From Comamonadaceae bacterium (GTDB lineage Bacteria > Pseudomonadota > Gammaproteobacteria > Burkholderiales > Burkholderiaceae_C), in assembly GCA_947461325.1 (NCBI GenBank), contig CANHLD010000078.1, positions 1 through 7,900 on the forward strand: a DNA stretch of 7,900 nt, read 5' to 3'. The notes beneath the pieces were generated by a model that saw only the letters and a program-made list of their open reading frames with translations, had not been told where the DNA came from and made no database searches. Shown here in pieces: positions 1 to 6,900 of the stretch (positions are counted from its first letter, which is position 1; each line of letters opens with the position of its first letter). A program made the position numbers and the translations under genes.

Positions 1-1833
1 GAACAAGCACACTTGATTGACTGGCAGGTCAAACCTTCGCAAATCTGCGACTACAGCAAACCGCCTTTTGCCCACTGGTTTGTCGGCGGCACCACCAATT
101 TGTGCCACAACGCGGTGGACCGGCATTTGAAAGACCATGCCGATCAGCCGGCTTTGATTTATGTGTCCACCGAAACCGGTCAGGAAATCACTTACAGCTT
201 TGCCCAACTCAGCGACGAAGTGCAGCGCATGGCGGCCATCTTGCAAAGCCTGGGTGTGAAGCAGGGTGACAGGGTGCTGATTTACATGCCGATGATTGCC
301 GAGGCGGCGTTTGCCATGCTGGCTTGTGTGCGCATTGGCGCGATTCATTCGGTGGTCTTCGGTGGCTTCGCTTCGCATTCTTTGGCGACACGGATTGACG
401 ACGCCAGCCCGGTGCTGATCATCAGCGCGGATGCCGGTTCGCGCGGCGGCAAGGTCGTGCCCTACAAACCGTTGCTGGACGAAGCGATATCTCTCAGCCA
501 ACACAAACCGTCTGCGGTATTGATGGTGGACCGAGGTTTATCTGCTTTCACTTCTATGCCGGGGCGAGACCACGGTTATGCAAATTTGCGCCAGCAACAC
601 ATGAATGCGAAAGTGCCTTGTGTCTGGTTGGACAGCGCCCACCCCAGCTACACCTTGTACACGTCCGGCACGACTGGCAAACCCAAGGGCGTGCAACGTG
701 ACACGGGAGGTTACACCGTGGCCTTGGCGGCCAGCATGCAGCATATTTTTGAAGGCCAAGCCGGTCAGGTGTATTTCAGCACCAGCGATATCGGTTGGGT
801 GGTCGGCCACAGCTACATCGTTTATGGTCCGCTGCTTGCGGGCATGGCCACGCTGATGTACGAAGGATTGCCGACCCGACCGCACGGCGGCGTCTGGTGG
901 GAATTGGTTGAAAAATACAAAGTCACGCACATGTTCAGCGCTCCGACGGCGGTGCGTGTGTTGAAAAAGCAAGACCCGGCGCTTTTGTCCAAATACGATA
1001 TTTCCAGCCTGAAAGCTTTGTACCTGGCCGGTGAGCCGCTGGATGAGCCGACCGCGCAATGGATTGCTGATGGATTGGGCAAGCCCATCATCGACAACTA
1101 CTGGCAGACAGAAACCGGTTGGCCCATATTGACCGTGGCCAATGGCGTTCAAAAAATGGCCAGCAAATTTGGCAGCCCCGGTGTTCCTATGTATGGCTTT
1201 AACGTCAAACTGCTGAGCGACAGCACTGGCGAAGAGCTGACCGGCGCGCAGGAAAAAGGCGTGGTGGTCATTGAAGGGCCATTGCCCCCGGGCTGTTTGC
1301 AAACCTTGTGGGGGGATGATGAACGTTTTGTCAAAACCTATTGGCAAAGTGTGCCCGGCAAGCTGATGTATTCCACTTTTGACTGGGGCGTGCGGGATGA
1401 AGACGGTTATTTCTACATACTGGGGCGCACGGATGACGTGATCAACGTCGCCGGTCATCGCTTAGGCACCCGGGAAATTGAAGAAAGCATCTCCAGCCAC
1501 CCGAATGTGGCCGAGGTGGCGGTGGTCGGTGTGGCCGATGCCTTGAAAGGTCAGGTCGCCATGGCGTTTGTGGTCGCCAAAGACGCTTCAGCGCTGGGCG
1601 ATTCGGCGGCTCGCCTGAAACTGGAAGGCGAGATCATGAAACTGGTCGACAGCCAACTGGGCGCAGTGGCCAGGCCGTCACGCGTCTTGTTCCTCAGCCT
1701 GCTGCCCAAAACCCGCAGCGGTAAGCTGCTGCGCCGCGCCATACAAGCGGTGTGCGAAAACCGCGATCCCGGTGACTTGACCACGATTGATGACCCGACG
1801 CCGTTGCAACAGATCAAAGAGCAGTTGGTTTAA
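1..1833 (+). CDS. prpE: Propionyl-CoA synthetase PrpE (5' end outside window)
   Basis: This enzyme activates propionate with ATP and CoA to propionyl-CoA through a propionyl-AMP intermediate, in the cytoplasm, usually feeding the methylcitrate cycle. It belongs to the ANL acyl-adenylate family. Visible landmarks are the P-loop-like YTSGTTGKPKG (about 658-690), the YWQTETGWP adenylate-binding motif (from 1099), the hinge region GRTDDVINVAGHRLGTREIEE-type stretch (from 1423), and the C-terminal KTRSGK, whose lysine codon is 1723-1725. By alignment from memory this lysine matches Lys592 of Salmonella/E. coli PrpE, the catalytic residue silenced by acylation, so similar control is possible. SDIGWVVGHSY and the N-terminal FVGGTTNLCHNAVDRH favour PrpE over acetyl-CoA synthetase. 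The frame is open to base 1 (EQAHLIDW matches EQARRIDW of E. coli at residue 20), so the real start lies about 19 codons upstream. The TTG at 13 is not a credible start. The estimated full length of ~629 aa is normal for the family. Confidence 0.95.
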   Translation, partial: EQAHLIDWQVKPSQICDYSKPPFAHWFVGGTTNLCHNAVDRHLKDHADQPALIYVSTETGQEITYSFAQLSDEVQRMAAILQSLGVKQGDRVLIYMPMIAEAAFAMLACVRIGAIHSVVFGGFASHSLATRIDDASPVLIISADAGSRGGKVVPYKPLLDEAISLSQHKPSAVLMVDRGLSAFTSMPGRDHGYANLRQQHMNAKVPCVWLDSAHPSYTLYTSGTTGKPKGVQRDTGGYTVALAASMQHIFEGQAGQVYFSTSDIGWVVGHSYIVYGPLLAGMATLMYEGLPTRPHGGVWWELVEKYKVTHMFSAPTAVRVLKKQDPALLSKYDISSLKALYLAGEPLDEPTAQWIADGLGKPIIDNYWQTETGWPILTVANGVQKMASKFGSPGVPMYGFNVKLLSDSTGEELTGAQEKGVVVIEGPLPPGCLQTLWGDDERFVKTYWQSVPGKLMYSTFDWGVRDEDGYFYILGRTDDVINVAGHRLGTREIEESISSHPNVAEVAVVGVADALKGQVAMAFVVAKDASALGDSAARLKLEGEIMKLVDSQLGAVARPSRVLFLSLLPKTRSGKLLRRAIQAVCENRDPGDLTTIDDPTPLQQIKEQLV

Positions 1834-1860
1834 AACGGGCAAACACGATCTGCCTGAACG

Positions 1861-1930
1861 ATGCGCCGGACTCAAACGTGTAGCGAACGTTGCCGCTTGC
1901 GGCGGTGAGCGGCGTTTAAGCCCGGCGCAT
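1861..1930. repeat. Nested inverted repeat (70 bp stem-loop)
   Basis: The left arm ATGCGCCGGACTCAAACG (1861-1878) pairs with the right arm CGTTTAAGCCCGGCGCAT (1913-1930) at 16 of 18 positions. The two mismatches are 1870/1921 and 1873/1918. Inside lies a second hairpin: 1888-1895 with 1900-1907, five Watson-Crick and three G-T pairs around the loop CTTG. No T tract follows, so it is not a standard intrinsic terminator. It could stabilise the prpE transcript 3' end, act as a REP-like element, or assist Rho-dependent termination. The structure is directly visible; its function is unknown. Confidence 0.7.
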
Positions 1931-1983
1931 TGCCCCAACTGAAACAAGCGTTTAAGCCCGGCGAATCGCTCCAACTGAAACAT
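1912..1983 (+). repeat. Tandem direct repeat, two 36-bp units plus a partial third
   Basis: Unit 1 is 1912-1947 and unit 2 is 1948-1983. They are identical at 32 of 36 positions and abut with no spacer. Both start GCGTTTAAGCCCGGCG and share AACTGAAACA near the end. A degenerate third start, GCGTTAAG, follows at 1984. The first 19 bases of unit 1 also form the right arm of the inverted repeat at 1861-1930, and unit 2 carries a slightly poorer copy of that arm. No coding frame is obvious across it. Confidence 0.75.
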
Positions 1984-2073
1984 GCGTTAAGAGTTGGCGT
2001 TTCAAGCGTGACTTGTGTCTGTGAAACTTTGTCGCAAATCTGCCAGACTTTGGTGGCACAATGCGCAGTACAT

Positions 2074-2097
2074 ACCGGCGTTCTTCAAGGCGCCGGT
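2074..2097. repeat. GC-rich 7-bp hairpin in the sucA upstream region
   Basis: ACCGGCG (2074-2080) and CGCCGGT (2091-2097) are perfect reverse complements separated by 10 bases. There is no following T run, so this is not an intrinsic terminator. It could be an RNA hairpin in the sucA leader or a DNA operator half-site pair. A separate 8-bp palindrome, AACCGGTT, lies just downstream (2108-2115). Whether it is transcribed depends on a promoter I could not locate. Confidence 0.4.
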
Positions 2098-2151
2098 CGC
2101 ATCCGCTAACCGGTTCAGCCGTGTCGCGGAGGGTTTATCAACCAAGCTTAT

Positions 2152-2173
2152 GTTTCCTGCAGGGAAACGGAGG
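2152..2173 (+). promoter_or_regulatory. sucA ribosome binding site with abutting hairpin
   Basis: GGAGG at 2169-2173 is a strong Shine-Dalgarno sequence six bases before the ATG at 2180, and it decides that start over the open frame upstream. Immediately before it, GTTTCC (2152-2157) and GGAAAC (2163-2168) form a perfect 6-bp stem with a 5-base loop. A wobble pair between 2151 and 2169 would reach the first base of the SD. The hairpin could tune initiation or protect the leader; this is inference. Confidence 0.55.
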
Positions 2174-2179
2174 TCAGCA

Positions 2180-5059
2180 ATGAGCGATTCACCGCAGACG
2201 GGTTCGTCCGTCTATCAAGCCTATGCAGGCAACACTTATCTCTTCGGGGGCAACGCCCCTTACGTCGAAGAGATGTACGAAAACTATCTCCTCAACCCCG
2301 GCAGCGTGCCAGACACTTGGCGCCAGTATTTCGATGCGCTTCAGCACGTGCCCGCCGTCGATGGCAGCCAGACCAAAGATGTGCCGCACCTGCCGGTGAT
2401 CAATGCGTTTGCCGAACGCGCCAAACAAGGCGGAACCCGCGTGGTCATGGCCAGCGCCGACCAAGAAATGGGCCGCAAGCGCACAGCTGTTCAACAGCTG
2501 ATTGCGGCTTACCGCAACATCGGTCAGTTATGGGCCAATCTGGACCCGCTGCAACGCACCGAGCGCCCCCATATTCCTGAGTTAGAACTGTCGTTTTACG
2601 GTTTCACCGACGCTGACCAGGAAACCGTGTTCGACACCAGCAACACGTTTTTCGGCAAAGACCGAATGAGCTTGCGCGAGTTGCTCAACGCTTTGCGCCA
2701 AACCTATTGCGGCACCTTGGGCGCGGAATACATGTACACCACCGATATGGGTGAAAAACGTTGGTGGCAGCAAAAACTTGAAAGCATCCGCAGCCACCCG
2801 GCGTTTTCTAACGAAAAGAAAAAACACATACTGGACCGCTTGACAGCAGCTGAAGGCTTGGAGCGCTATTTGCACACCAAGTATGTCGGTCAAAAGCGCT
2901 TCTCGCTTGAGGGCGGAGAAAGCTTTATCGCCGCCATGGACGAATTGATACAAGCGGCCGGCAGCCAGGGTGTGCAAGAAGTTGTTATTGGTATGGCGCA
3001 CCGCGGCCGCTTGAATGTGCTGGTCAACATCATGGGCAAAATGCCCAAGGATTTGTTTGCCGAATTCGACCACACCGCCCCCGAAGAGTTGCCGGCCGGT
3101 GACGTCAAATACCACCAGGGCTTCAGCTCCGATATGCCCACGCCCGGCGGCCCGGTGCATTTGTCTCTGGCATTCAACCCCTCGCATTTGGAAATTGTCA
3201 ACCCGGTGGTTGAAGGTTCGGTGCGTTCGCGTATGGACCGCCGCAGCGACCCCACCGGCAGCCAAGTGTTGCCCGTGCTGGTGCACGGCGACGCCGCGTT
3301 CGGCGGTCAAGGCGTCAATCAGGAAACCTTGGCGCTGGCGCAAACCCGGGGTTACACCACTGGCGGCACGGTGCACATCATCATCAACAACCAAATTGGT
3401 TTCACCACGTCAGACCCGCGCGACATGCGCTCATCTGCGTTTTGCACGGACATTGTGAAAATGGTCGAAGCCCCCGTGCTGCATGTCAATGGCGACGATC
3501 CAGAAGCGGTGGTGTTGGCCACGCAATTGGCGCTCGAATACCGCATGACTTTCCGCCAGGACGTGGTGGTGGACATCACTTGCTATCGCAAACTCGGTCA
3601 CAACGAGCAAGACACGCCAAGCCTGACGCAACCGCTGATGTACAAAAAAATTGCGGCGCATCCGGGCACGCGCAAACTGTATGCCGACCGTTTGGCGGCT
3701 CAAGGCTTGGGCGAAACCATAGGCGAGGACATGGTGAAAACCTACCGCGCTGCACTCGATGCGGGTAAAAATACTTCAGAGCCGGTGTTGACCAATTTCA
3801 AAACCAAATTCACCGTGGACTGGAGTCCATTCCTCGGCAAAAAATGGACTGACTCTGCAGACACCGCTTTGCCGATGGCCGAGTGGAAACGTTTGGCTGA
3901 ACGCATCACCACATTGCCCGCTGGTGTGACGCCACATTCGCTGGTGAAAAAAGTGTTGGATGACCGTGCTGCCATGGGGCGCGGTGATCTGCCAGTGGAC
4001 TGGGGCATGGGCGAACACATGGCGTTTGCTTCGCTGGTGGCCAGTGGTTTTCCGGTGCGTTTGTCCGGTGAAGATTCCGGCCGTGGCACCTTCACCCACC
4101 GCCATGCAGTGATTCACGATCAAAACCGTGAAAAGTGGGACACAGGCACCTACATTCCCTTGCAGAATGTGGCTGACAACCAGTCGCCGTTTGTTGTCAT
4201 CGACTCGATTCTTTCTGAAGAAGCGGTGCTGGGTTTTGAGTACGGCTATGCCTCTAACGATCCAAACACCTTGGTCATCTGGGAAGCGCAATTTGGCGAT
4301 TTCGCCAACGGCGCGCAAGTGGTGATCGACCAGTTCATTGCTTCCGGTGAAGTGAAATGGGGCCGCGTGAATGGCATCACTTTGATGCTGCCGCACGGTT
4401 ACGAAGGCCAGGGGCCTGAGCACAGCTCGGCGCGTGTCGAACGGTTCATGCAATTGGCGGCCGACACCAACATGCAAATCGTGCAGCCGACCACGGCCAG
4501 CCAAATCTTCCATGTGCTGCGCCGTCAGATGGTGCGCAATTTGCGCAAGCCCTTGATCATCTTCACGCCCAAATCGCTGCTGCGTCACAAGGATGCCGCG
4601 TCACCGGTGTCCGAGTTCACCAAGGGCGGTTTCCAGACCATCATCCCCGAGGTCAAGGACATCAAAGCCGATAAGGTCAAACGCATCGTCATTTGCTCGG
4701 GCAAGGTGTATTACGACTTGTCGAAAAAGCGCGAAGAGGGCGGACACGACGACACGGTGTTATTGCGTCTGGAGCAGCTCTATCCGTTCCCGCACAAAGT
4801 GTTTGCAGCCGAGTTGAAAAAATACCCGAACGCCACCGAGGTAGTCTGGTGTCAGGACGAGCCGCAAAACCAGGGTGCATGGTTCTTTGTGCAGCATTAC
4901 TTGTTTGAAAACATGGCCGTTGGCCAGAAGCTGGGCTACAGCGGCCGCGCCGCTTCCGCCTCGCCCGCTGTCGGTTATTCGCATTTGCACCAGGAGCAGC
5001 AAAAAGCCCTGGTCGATGGTGCGTTCGGCCGTCTCAAAGGTTTCATATTGACCAAATAA
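2180..5059 (+). CDS. sucA: 2-oxoglutarate dehydrogenase E1 component
   Basis: This is the thiamine-diphosphate-dependent E1 (also named OdhA). It decarboxylates 2-oxoglutarate and reductively succinylates the lipoyl group of E2 in the TCA cycle. The 959-aa product has the usual length for the family. In order it shows the N-terminal E2-contact segment (NTYLFGGNAPYVEEMYENYL, residues 18-37), GMAHRGR with His274, FNPSHLEIVNPVVEGSVR with His336, and the ThDP/Mg motif starting Gly370-Asp371 and ending Asn403-Asn404. The transketolase-like pyrimidine domain includes GEDSGRGTFTHRH (630-642) and GQGPEHSSAR with His748, and the C-terminal domain has LEQLYPFP and WCQDEPQNQGAW. The ATG at 2180 is chosen for its strong SD and because family N-termini begin close to this segment. 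A GTG at 2015 would add 55 residues without recognisable character. sucB follows after 55 bases, consistent with one operon. No key residue appears missing. Confidence 0.97.
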   Translation: MSDSPQTGSSVYQAYAGNTYLFGGNAPYVEEMYENYLLNPGSVPDTWRQYFDALQHVPAVDGSQTKDVPHLPVINAFAERAKQGGTRVVMASADQEMGRKRTAVQQLIAAYRNIGQLWANLDPLQRTERPHIPELELSFYGFTDADQETVFDTSNTFFGKDRMSLRELLNALRQTYCGTLGAEYMYTTDMGEKRWWQQKLESIRSHPAFSNEKKKHILDRLTAAEGLERYLHTKYVGQKRFSLEGGESFIAAMDELIQAAGSQGVQEVVIGMAHRGRLNVLVNIMGKMPKDLFAEFDHTAPEELPAGDVKYHQGFSSDMPTPGGPVHLSLAFNPSHLEIVNPVVEGSVRSRMDRRSDPTGSQVLPVLVHGDAAFGGQGVNQETLALAQTRGYTTGGTVHIIINNQIGFTTSDPRDMRSSAFCTDIVKMVEAPVLHVNGDDPEAVVLATQLALEYRMTFRQDVVVDITCYRKLGHNEQDTPSLTQPLMYKKIAAHPGTRKLYADRLAAQGLGETIGEDMVKTYRAALDAGKNTSEPVLTNFKTKFTVDWSPFLGKKWTDSADTALPMAEWKRLAERITTLPAGVTPHSLVKKVLDDRAAMGRGDLPVDWGMGEHMAFASLVASGFPVRLSGEDSGRGTFTHRHAVIHDQNREKWDTGTYIPLQNVADNQSPFVVIDSILSEEAVLGFEYGYASNDPNTLVIWEAQFGDFANGAQVVIDQFIASGEVKWGRVNGITLMLPHGYEGQGPEHSSARVERFMQLAADTNMQIVQPTTASQIFHVLRRQMVRNLRKPLIIFTPKSLLRHKDAASPVSEFTKGGFQTIIPEVKDIKADKVKRIVICSGKVYYDLSKKREEGGHDDTVLLRLEQLYPFPHKVFAAELKKYPNATEVVWCQDEPQNQGAWFFVQHYLFENMAVGQKLGYSGRAASASPAVGYSHLHQEQQKALVDGAFGRLKGFILTK

Positions 5060-5114
5060 GCACGGTCGCTTTTCAGCGCTTGCTTGGTGTCTGTCATTTA
5101 TTCAGGAATTCAAC

Positions 5115-6350
5115 ATGTCTATCGTCGAAGTCAAAGTCCCGCAGTTATCCGAATCGGTGGCCGAAGCCACCTTGTTGCAATGGAAAAAGAAAATCGGTGA
5201 AGCCGTCAGCGCTGACGAAATTCTCATCGATGTCGAAACCGACAAAGTGGTGCTGGAAGTGCCTGCGCCGTCAGCCGGTGTGTTGGTTGAGATTTTGTGT
5301 GGCGACGGCAGCACAGTGCAGGCAGACCAATTGATTGCACGCATTGACACGGCGGCCACTGCTTCAGCAACTGCTGCGCCAGCAACGGTGGCGGCGTCTG
5401 TCGCTGCAACTGCTGCAACTTCTTCATCCAAGTCAGATGTGCTCATGCCGGCTGCTGCCAAACTGATGGCCGACAACCAACTCGCTGCAGGTTCAGTCAC
5501 TGGCACTGGCAAAGACGGTCGCGTCACCAAAGGCGATGTGCTCGGTGCCGTGGCCTCAGGTGTGAAACCGGCTGCTGTGTCCATCCCCACCGGCGCGCCC
5601 ACCAAGGTGTTGCCGCAAGTCGATGGTCCCTCATCAGTCAACTTGGGCGAGCGTCCAGAGCAACGCGTGCCCATGAGCCGCTTGCGTGCCCGCGTGGCCG
5701 AACGCTTGTTGCAATCTCAATCCACCAACGCCATTCTCACCACGTTCAACGAAATCAACATGGCGCCAGTCATGGAAATGCGCAAGCGCTTCCAGGAAAA
5801 ATTCGAAAAAGAACACGGCGTGAAGATAGGCTTCATGAGCTTTTTCGTCAAAGCCGCTGTGCATGCACTCAAAAAATACCCGGTGCTCAACGCGTCTGTG
5901 GACGGCAATGACATCGTCTACCACGGCTATTTCGACATCGGCATTGCAGTGGGTTCACCGCGCGGTTTGGTGGTGCCGATTCTGCGTAACGCCGACCAGA
6001 TGAGCTTTGCCGAGATCGAAAAGAAGATCGCTGAATACGGCGCGAAAGCACGCGACGGCAAACTTGGCATCGAGGAGATGACCGGCGGCACGTTCTCTAT
6101 CAGCAATGGCGGCGTGTTCGGCTCGATGTTGTCTACGCCCATCATCAACCCGCCGCAGTCGGCGATATTAGGTGTGCACGCCACCAAAGACCGCGCCGTG
6201 GTGGAAAACGGCCAAGTCGTGGTGCGTCCCATGAACTATTTCGCCATGTCGTACGACCACCGCATCATTGACGGCCGCGAAGCTGTGCTGGGTCTGGTCG
6301 CCATGAAAGAGGCGTTGGAAGATCCGGCGCGTTTGTTGTTTGATATTTAA
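5115..6350 (+). CDS. sucB: Dihydrolipoyllysine-residue succinyltransferase (E2 of 2-oxoglutarate dehydrogenase)
   Basis: This is the core-forming E2 (OdhB), which passes the succinyl group from its lipoyl arm to CoA. The 411-aa product has three parts. The N-terminal lipoyl domain (about 1-77) has the lipoylation motif ETDKVVLEV with Lys44. An Ala/Thr/Ser-rich flexible linker (about 79-106) follows, then a peripheral-subunit-binding domain (about 108-146, ending GKDGRVTKGDVLGAV). The C-terminal catalytic domain begins near RVPMSRLRARVAERL and ends with the active-site motif DHRIIDG (His382, Asp386). The lone lipoyl domain and the 2-oxoglutarate E1 next door indicate succinyl rather than acetyl transfer. 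The ATG at 5115 has AGGA at 5104-5107, seven bases upstream. The 55-base gap from sucA holds no terminator. The usual E3 gene does not follow directly: three small unrelated genes intervene. Confidence 0.97.
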   Translation: MSIVEVKVPQLSESVAEATLLQWKKKIGEAVSADEILIDVETDKVVLEVPAPSAGVLVEILCGDGSTVQADQLIARIDTAATASATAAPATVAASVAATAATSSSKSDVLMPAAAKLMADNQLAAGSVTGTGKDGRVTKGDVLGAVASGVKPAAVSIPTGAPTKVLPQVDGPSSVNLGERPEQRVPMSRLRARVAERLLQSQSTNAILTTFNEINMAPVMEMRKRFQEKFEKEHGVKIGFMSFFVKAAVHALKKYPVLNASVDGNDIVYHGYFDIGIAVGSPRGLVVPILRNADQMSFAEIEKKIAEYGAKARDGKLGIEEMTGGTFSISNGGVFGSMLSTPIINPPQSAILGVHATKDRAVVENGQVVVRPMNYFAMSYDHRIIDGREAVLGLVAMKEALEDPARLLFDI

Positions 6351-6353
6351 ACC

Positions 6354-6623
6354 ATGCCAACCATATCGATGTTCTACGGCATTTTGGTGTCCATGTATTT
6401 CATGGACACCAGTGAACATCATGCCCCGCATATTCATGTGTTTTATCAAGACTTTGAGGCGGTTTTTGGCATACCCAGTGCAGACATGTTGGCTGGAGAG
6501 TTCCCCAAAAACAAGCAACGTTTGGTGCAAGCTTGGATTGAAATTCATTCAGAGGAATTGATGGCAGACTGGAAATTGGCTATAGAGGGCCGTGAGTTAT
6601 TCAGGATTGATCCACTCAAATGA
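6354..6623 (+). CDS. DUF4160 family protein, function unknown
   Basis: The 89-aa product matches the DUF4160 pattern as I know it. It has the conserved start MPTI, a hydrophobic stretch GILVSMYF, the histidine cluster HHAPHIHV (residues 22-29), a LAGEFPKNKQRLVQAWIEIH segment (46-65), then ELMADW. No signal peptide or clear membrane helix is apparent. The four closely spaced histidines could bind metal, but this is inference and no reaction is known to me. The ATG at 6354 is kept because the family start is conserved there. No Shine-Dalgarno sequence is visible before it, and it sits 3 bases after the sucB stop, suggesting translation by coupling to sucB. Its stop overlaps the next gene's start in ATGA (6620-6623), and DUF4160 genes commonly precede DUF2442 genes. 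A toxin-antitoxin-like pair is conceivable but unproven. Confidence 0.87.
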   Translation: MPTISMFYGILVSMYFMDTSEHHAPHIHVFYQDFEAVFGIPSADMLAGEFPKNKQRLVQAWIEIHSEELMADWKLAIEGRELFRIDPLK

Positions 6624-6895
6624 ACACCCTTAAACCTTTGCTACCAAAAGTCACCAAGGTCAAAGCCTTGGATGATTTTGAGCTGCGTCTCGAATTCACC
6701 GATGGTTCGATCAAGCAATTTGATGTCAAACCCTATTTGCATTTCCCTGCATTCGAACGCTTAAAGCAAGGTGGATTGTTTGCCAAAGCCCACGTTGCAA
6801 ATGGCACAGTGGTTTGGGATGACAGACTGGATTTGGCACCGGAGACTTTGTATCTACGTGGGCGAGACAGCGTTGAAGTTGGCGAGGGGCATTGA
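6620..6895 (+). CDS. DUF2442 family protein, function unknown
   Basis: The 91-aa product carries the DUF2442 pattern. It has a short beta-rich opening VKALDDFELRLEFTDGS (14-30), then KQFDVKPYL (32-40), a LKQGGLFAKAHV segment (48-59), a conserved Trp66 and DLAPETLYLRG (71-81). No enzyme motif is visible. The ATG at 6620 overlaps the preceding stop by four bases, and AGGA at 6603-6606 is a distant (13-base) candidate SD, so coupling to the DUF4160 gene is likely. The two families recur as neighbours, which points to a shared job, possibly one protein binding the other. The C-terminal tail (VEVGEGH) is short and charged. No helix-turn-helix is evident, although some family members have extra C-terminal domains. 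Confidence 0.87.
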   Translation: MNTLKPLLPKVTKVKALDDFELRLEFTDGSIKQFDVKPYLHFPAFERLKQGGLFAKAHVANGTVVWDDRLDLAPETLYLRGRDSVEVGEGH

Positions 6896-6900
6896 TTTTC

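Larger units (their letters stand above)
1834..2179. other. Gene-free region between prpE and sucA
   Basis: This 346-base stretch separates prpE from sucA and is far longer than the gaps downstream. It holds the repeat structures listed separately and the probable 5' leader of sucA. I found no convincing sigma-70 -35/-10 pair and no GC hairpin followed by a T run, so neither a promoter nor an intrinsic terminator is called. The frame upstream of sucA is open back to a GTG at 2015, but that extension lacks the family's N-terminal character and is not proposed as coding. It probably contains the sucA promoter (inference from spacing). Confidence 0.6.

Noticed and set aside
538..1458. Long open frame of 306 codons on the minus strand inside prpE
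   Set aside because: It lies fully antisense to a clearly recognised prpE and its translation shows no family pattern; it is a by-product of codon bias.
1861..1930. Intrinsic (Rho-independent) terminator of prpE
   Set aside because: The stem is good but is followed by TGCCCC, not a T tract, on the prpE strand.
1912..1983. CRISPR array from the two 36-bp repeats
   Set aside because: The units abut with no spacer, there are only two, and no cas gene is visible.
1861..1990. Integron attC-like recombination site suggested by GC-rich hairpin and GTTAAG/CAAC motifs
   Set aside because: The bases do not match the required RYYYAAC and GTTRRRY core pairs at the right positions, and there is no integrase or gene cassette context.
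2054..2070. Sigma-54 promoter suggested by TGGCAC at 2054-2059
   Set aside because: The expected TTGC element at the correct spacing is absent (GCAG is there instead).
2015..2179. N-terminal extension of SucA from a GTG at 2015 (55 extra residues)
   Set aside because: The strong SD GGAGG sits before the ATG at 2180, the E1 family normally begins near there, and the added residues have no family character or clear targeting signal.
2582..3394. Long open frame of 270 codons on the minus strand inside sucA (and a similar one at 3776-4588)
   Set aside because: Both are antisense to conserved E1 coding sequence, have no recognisable domain, and fit shadow frames of a GC-biased gene.
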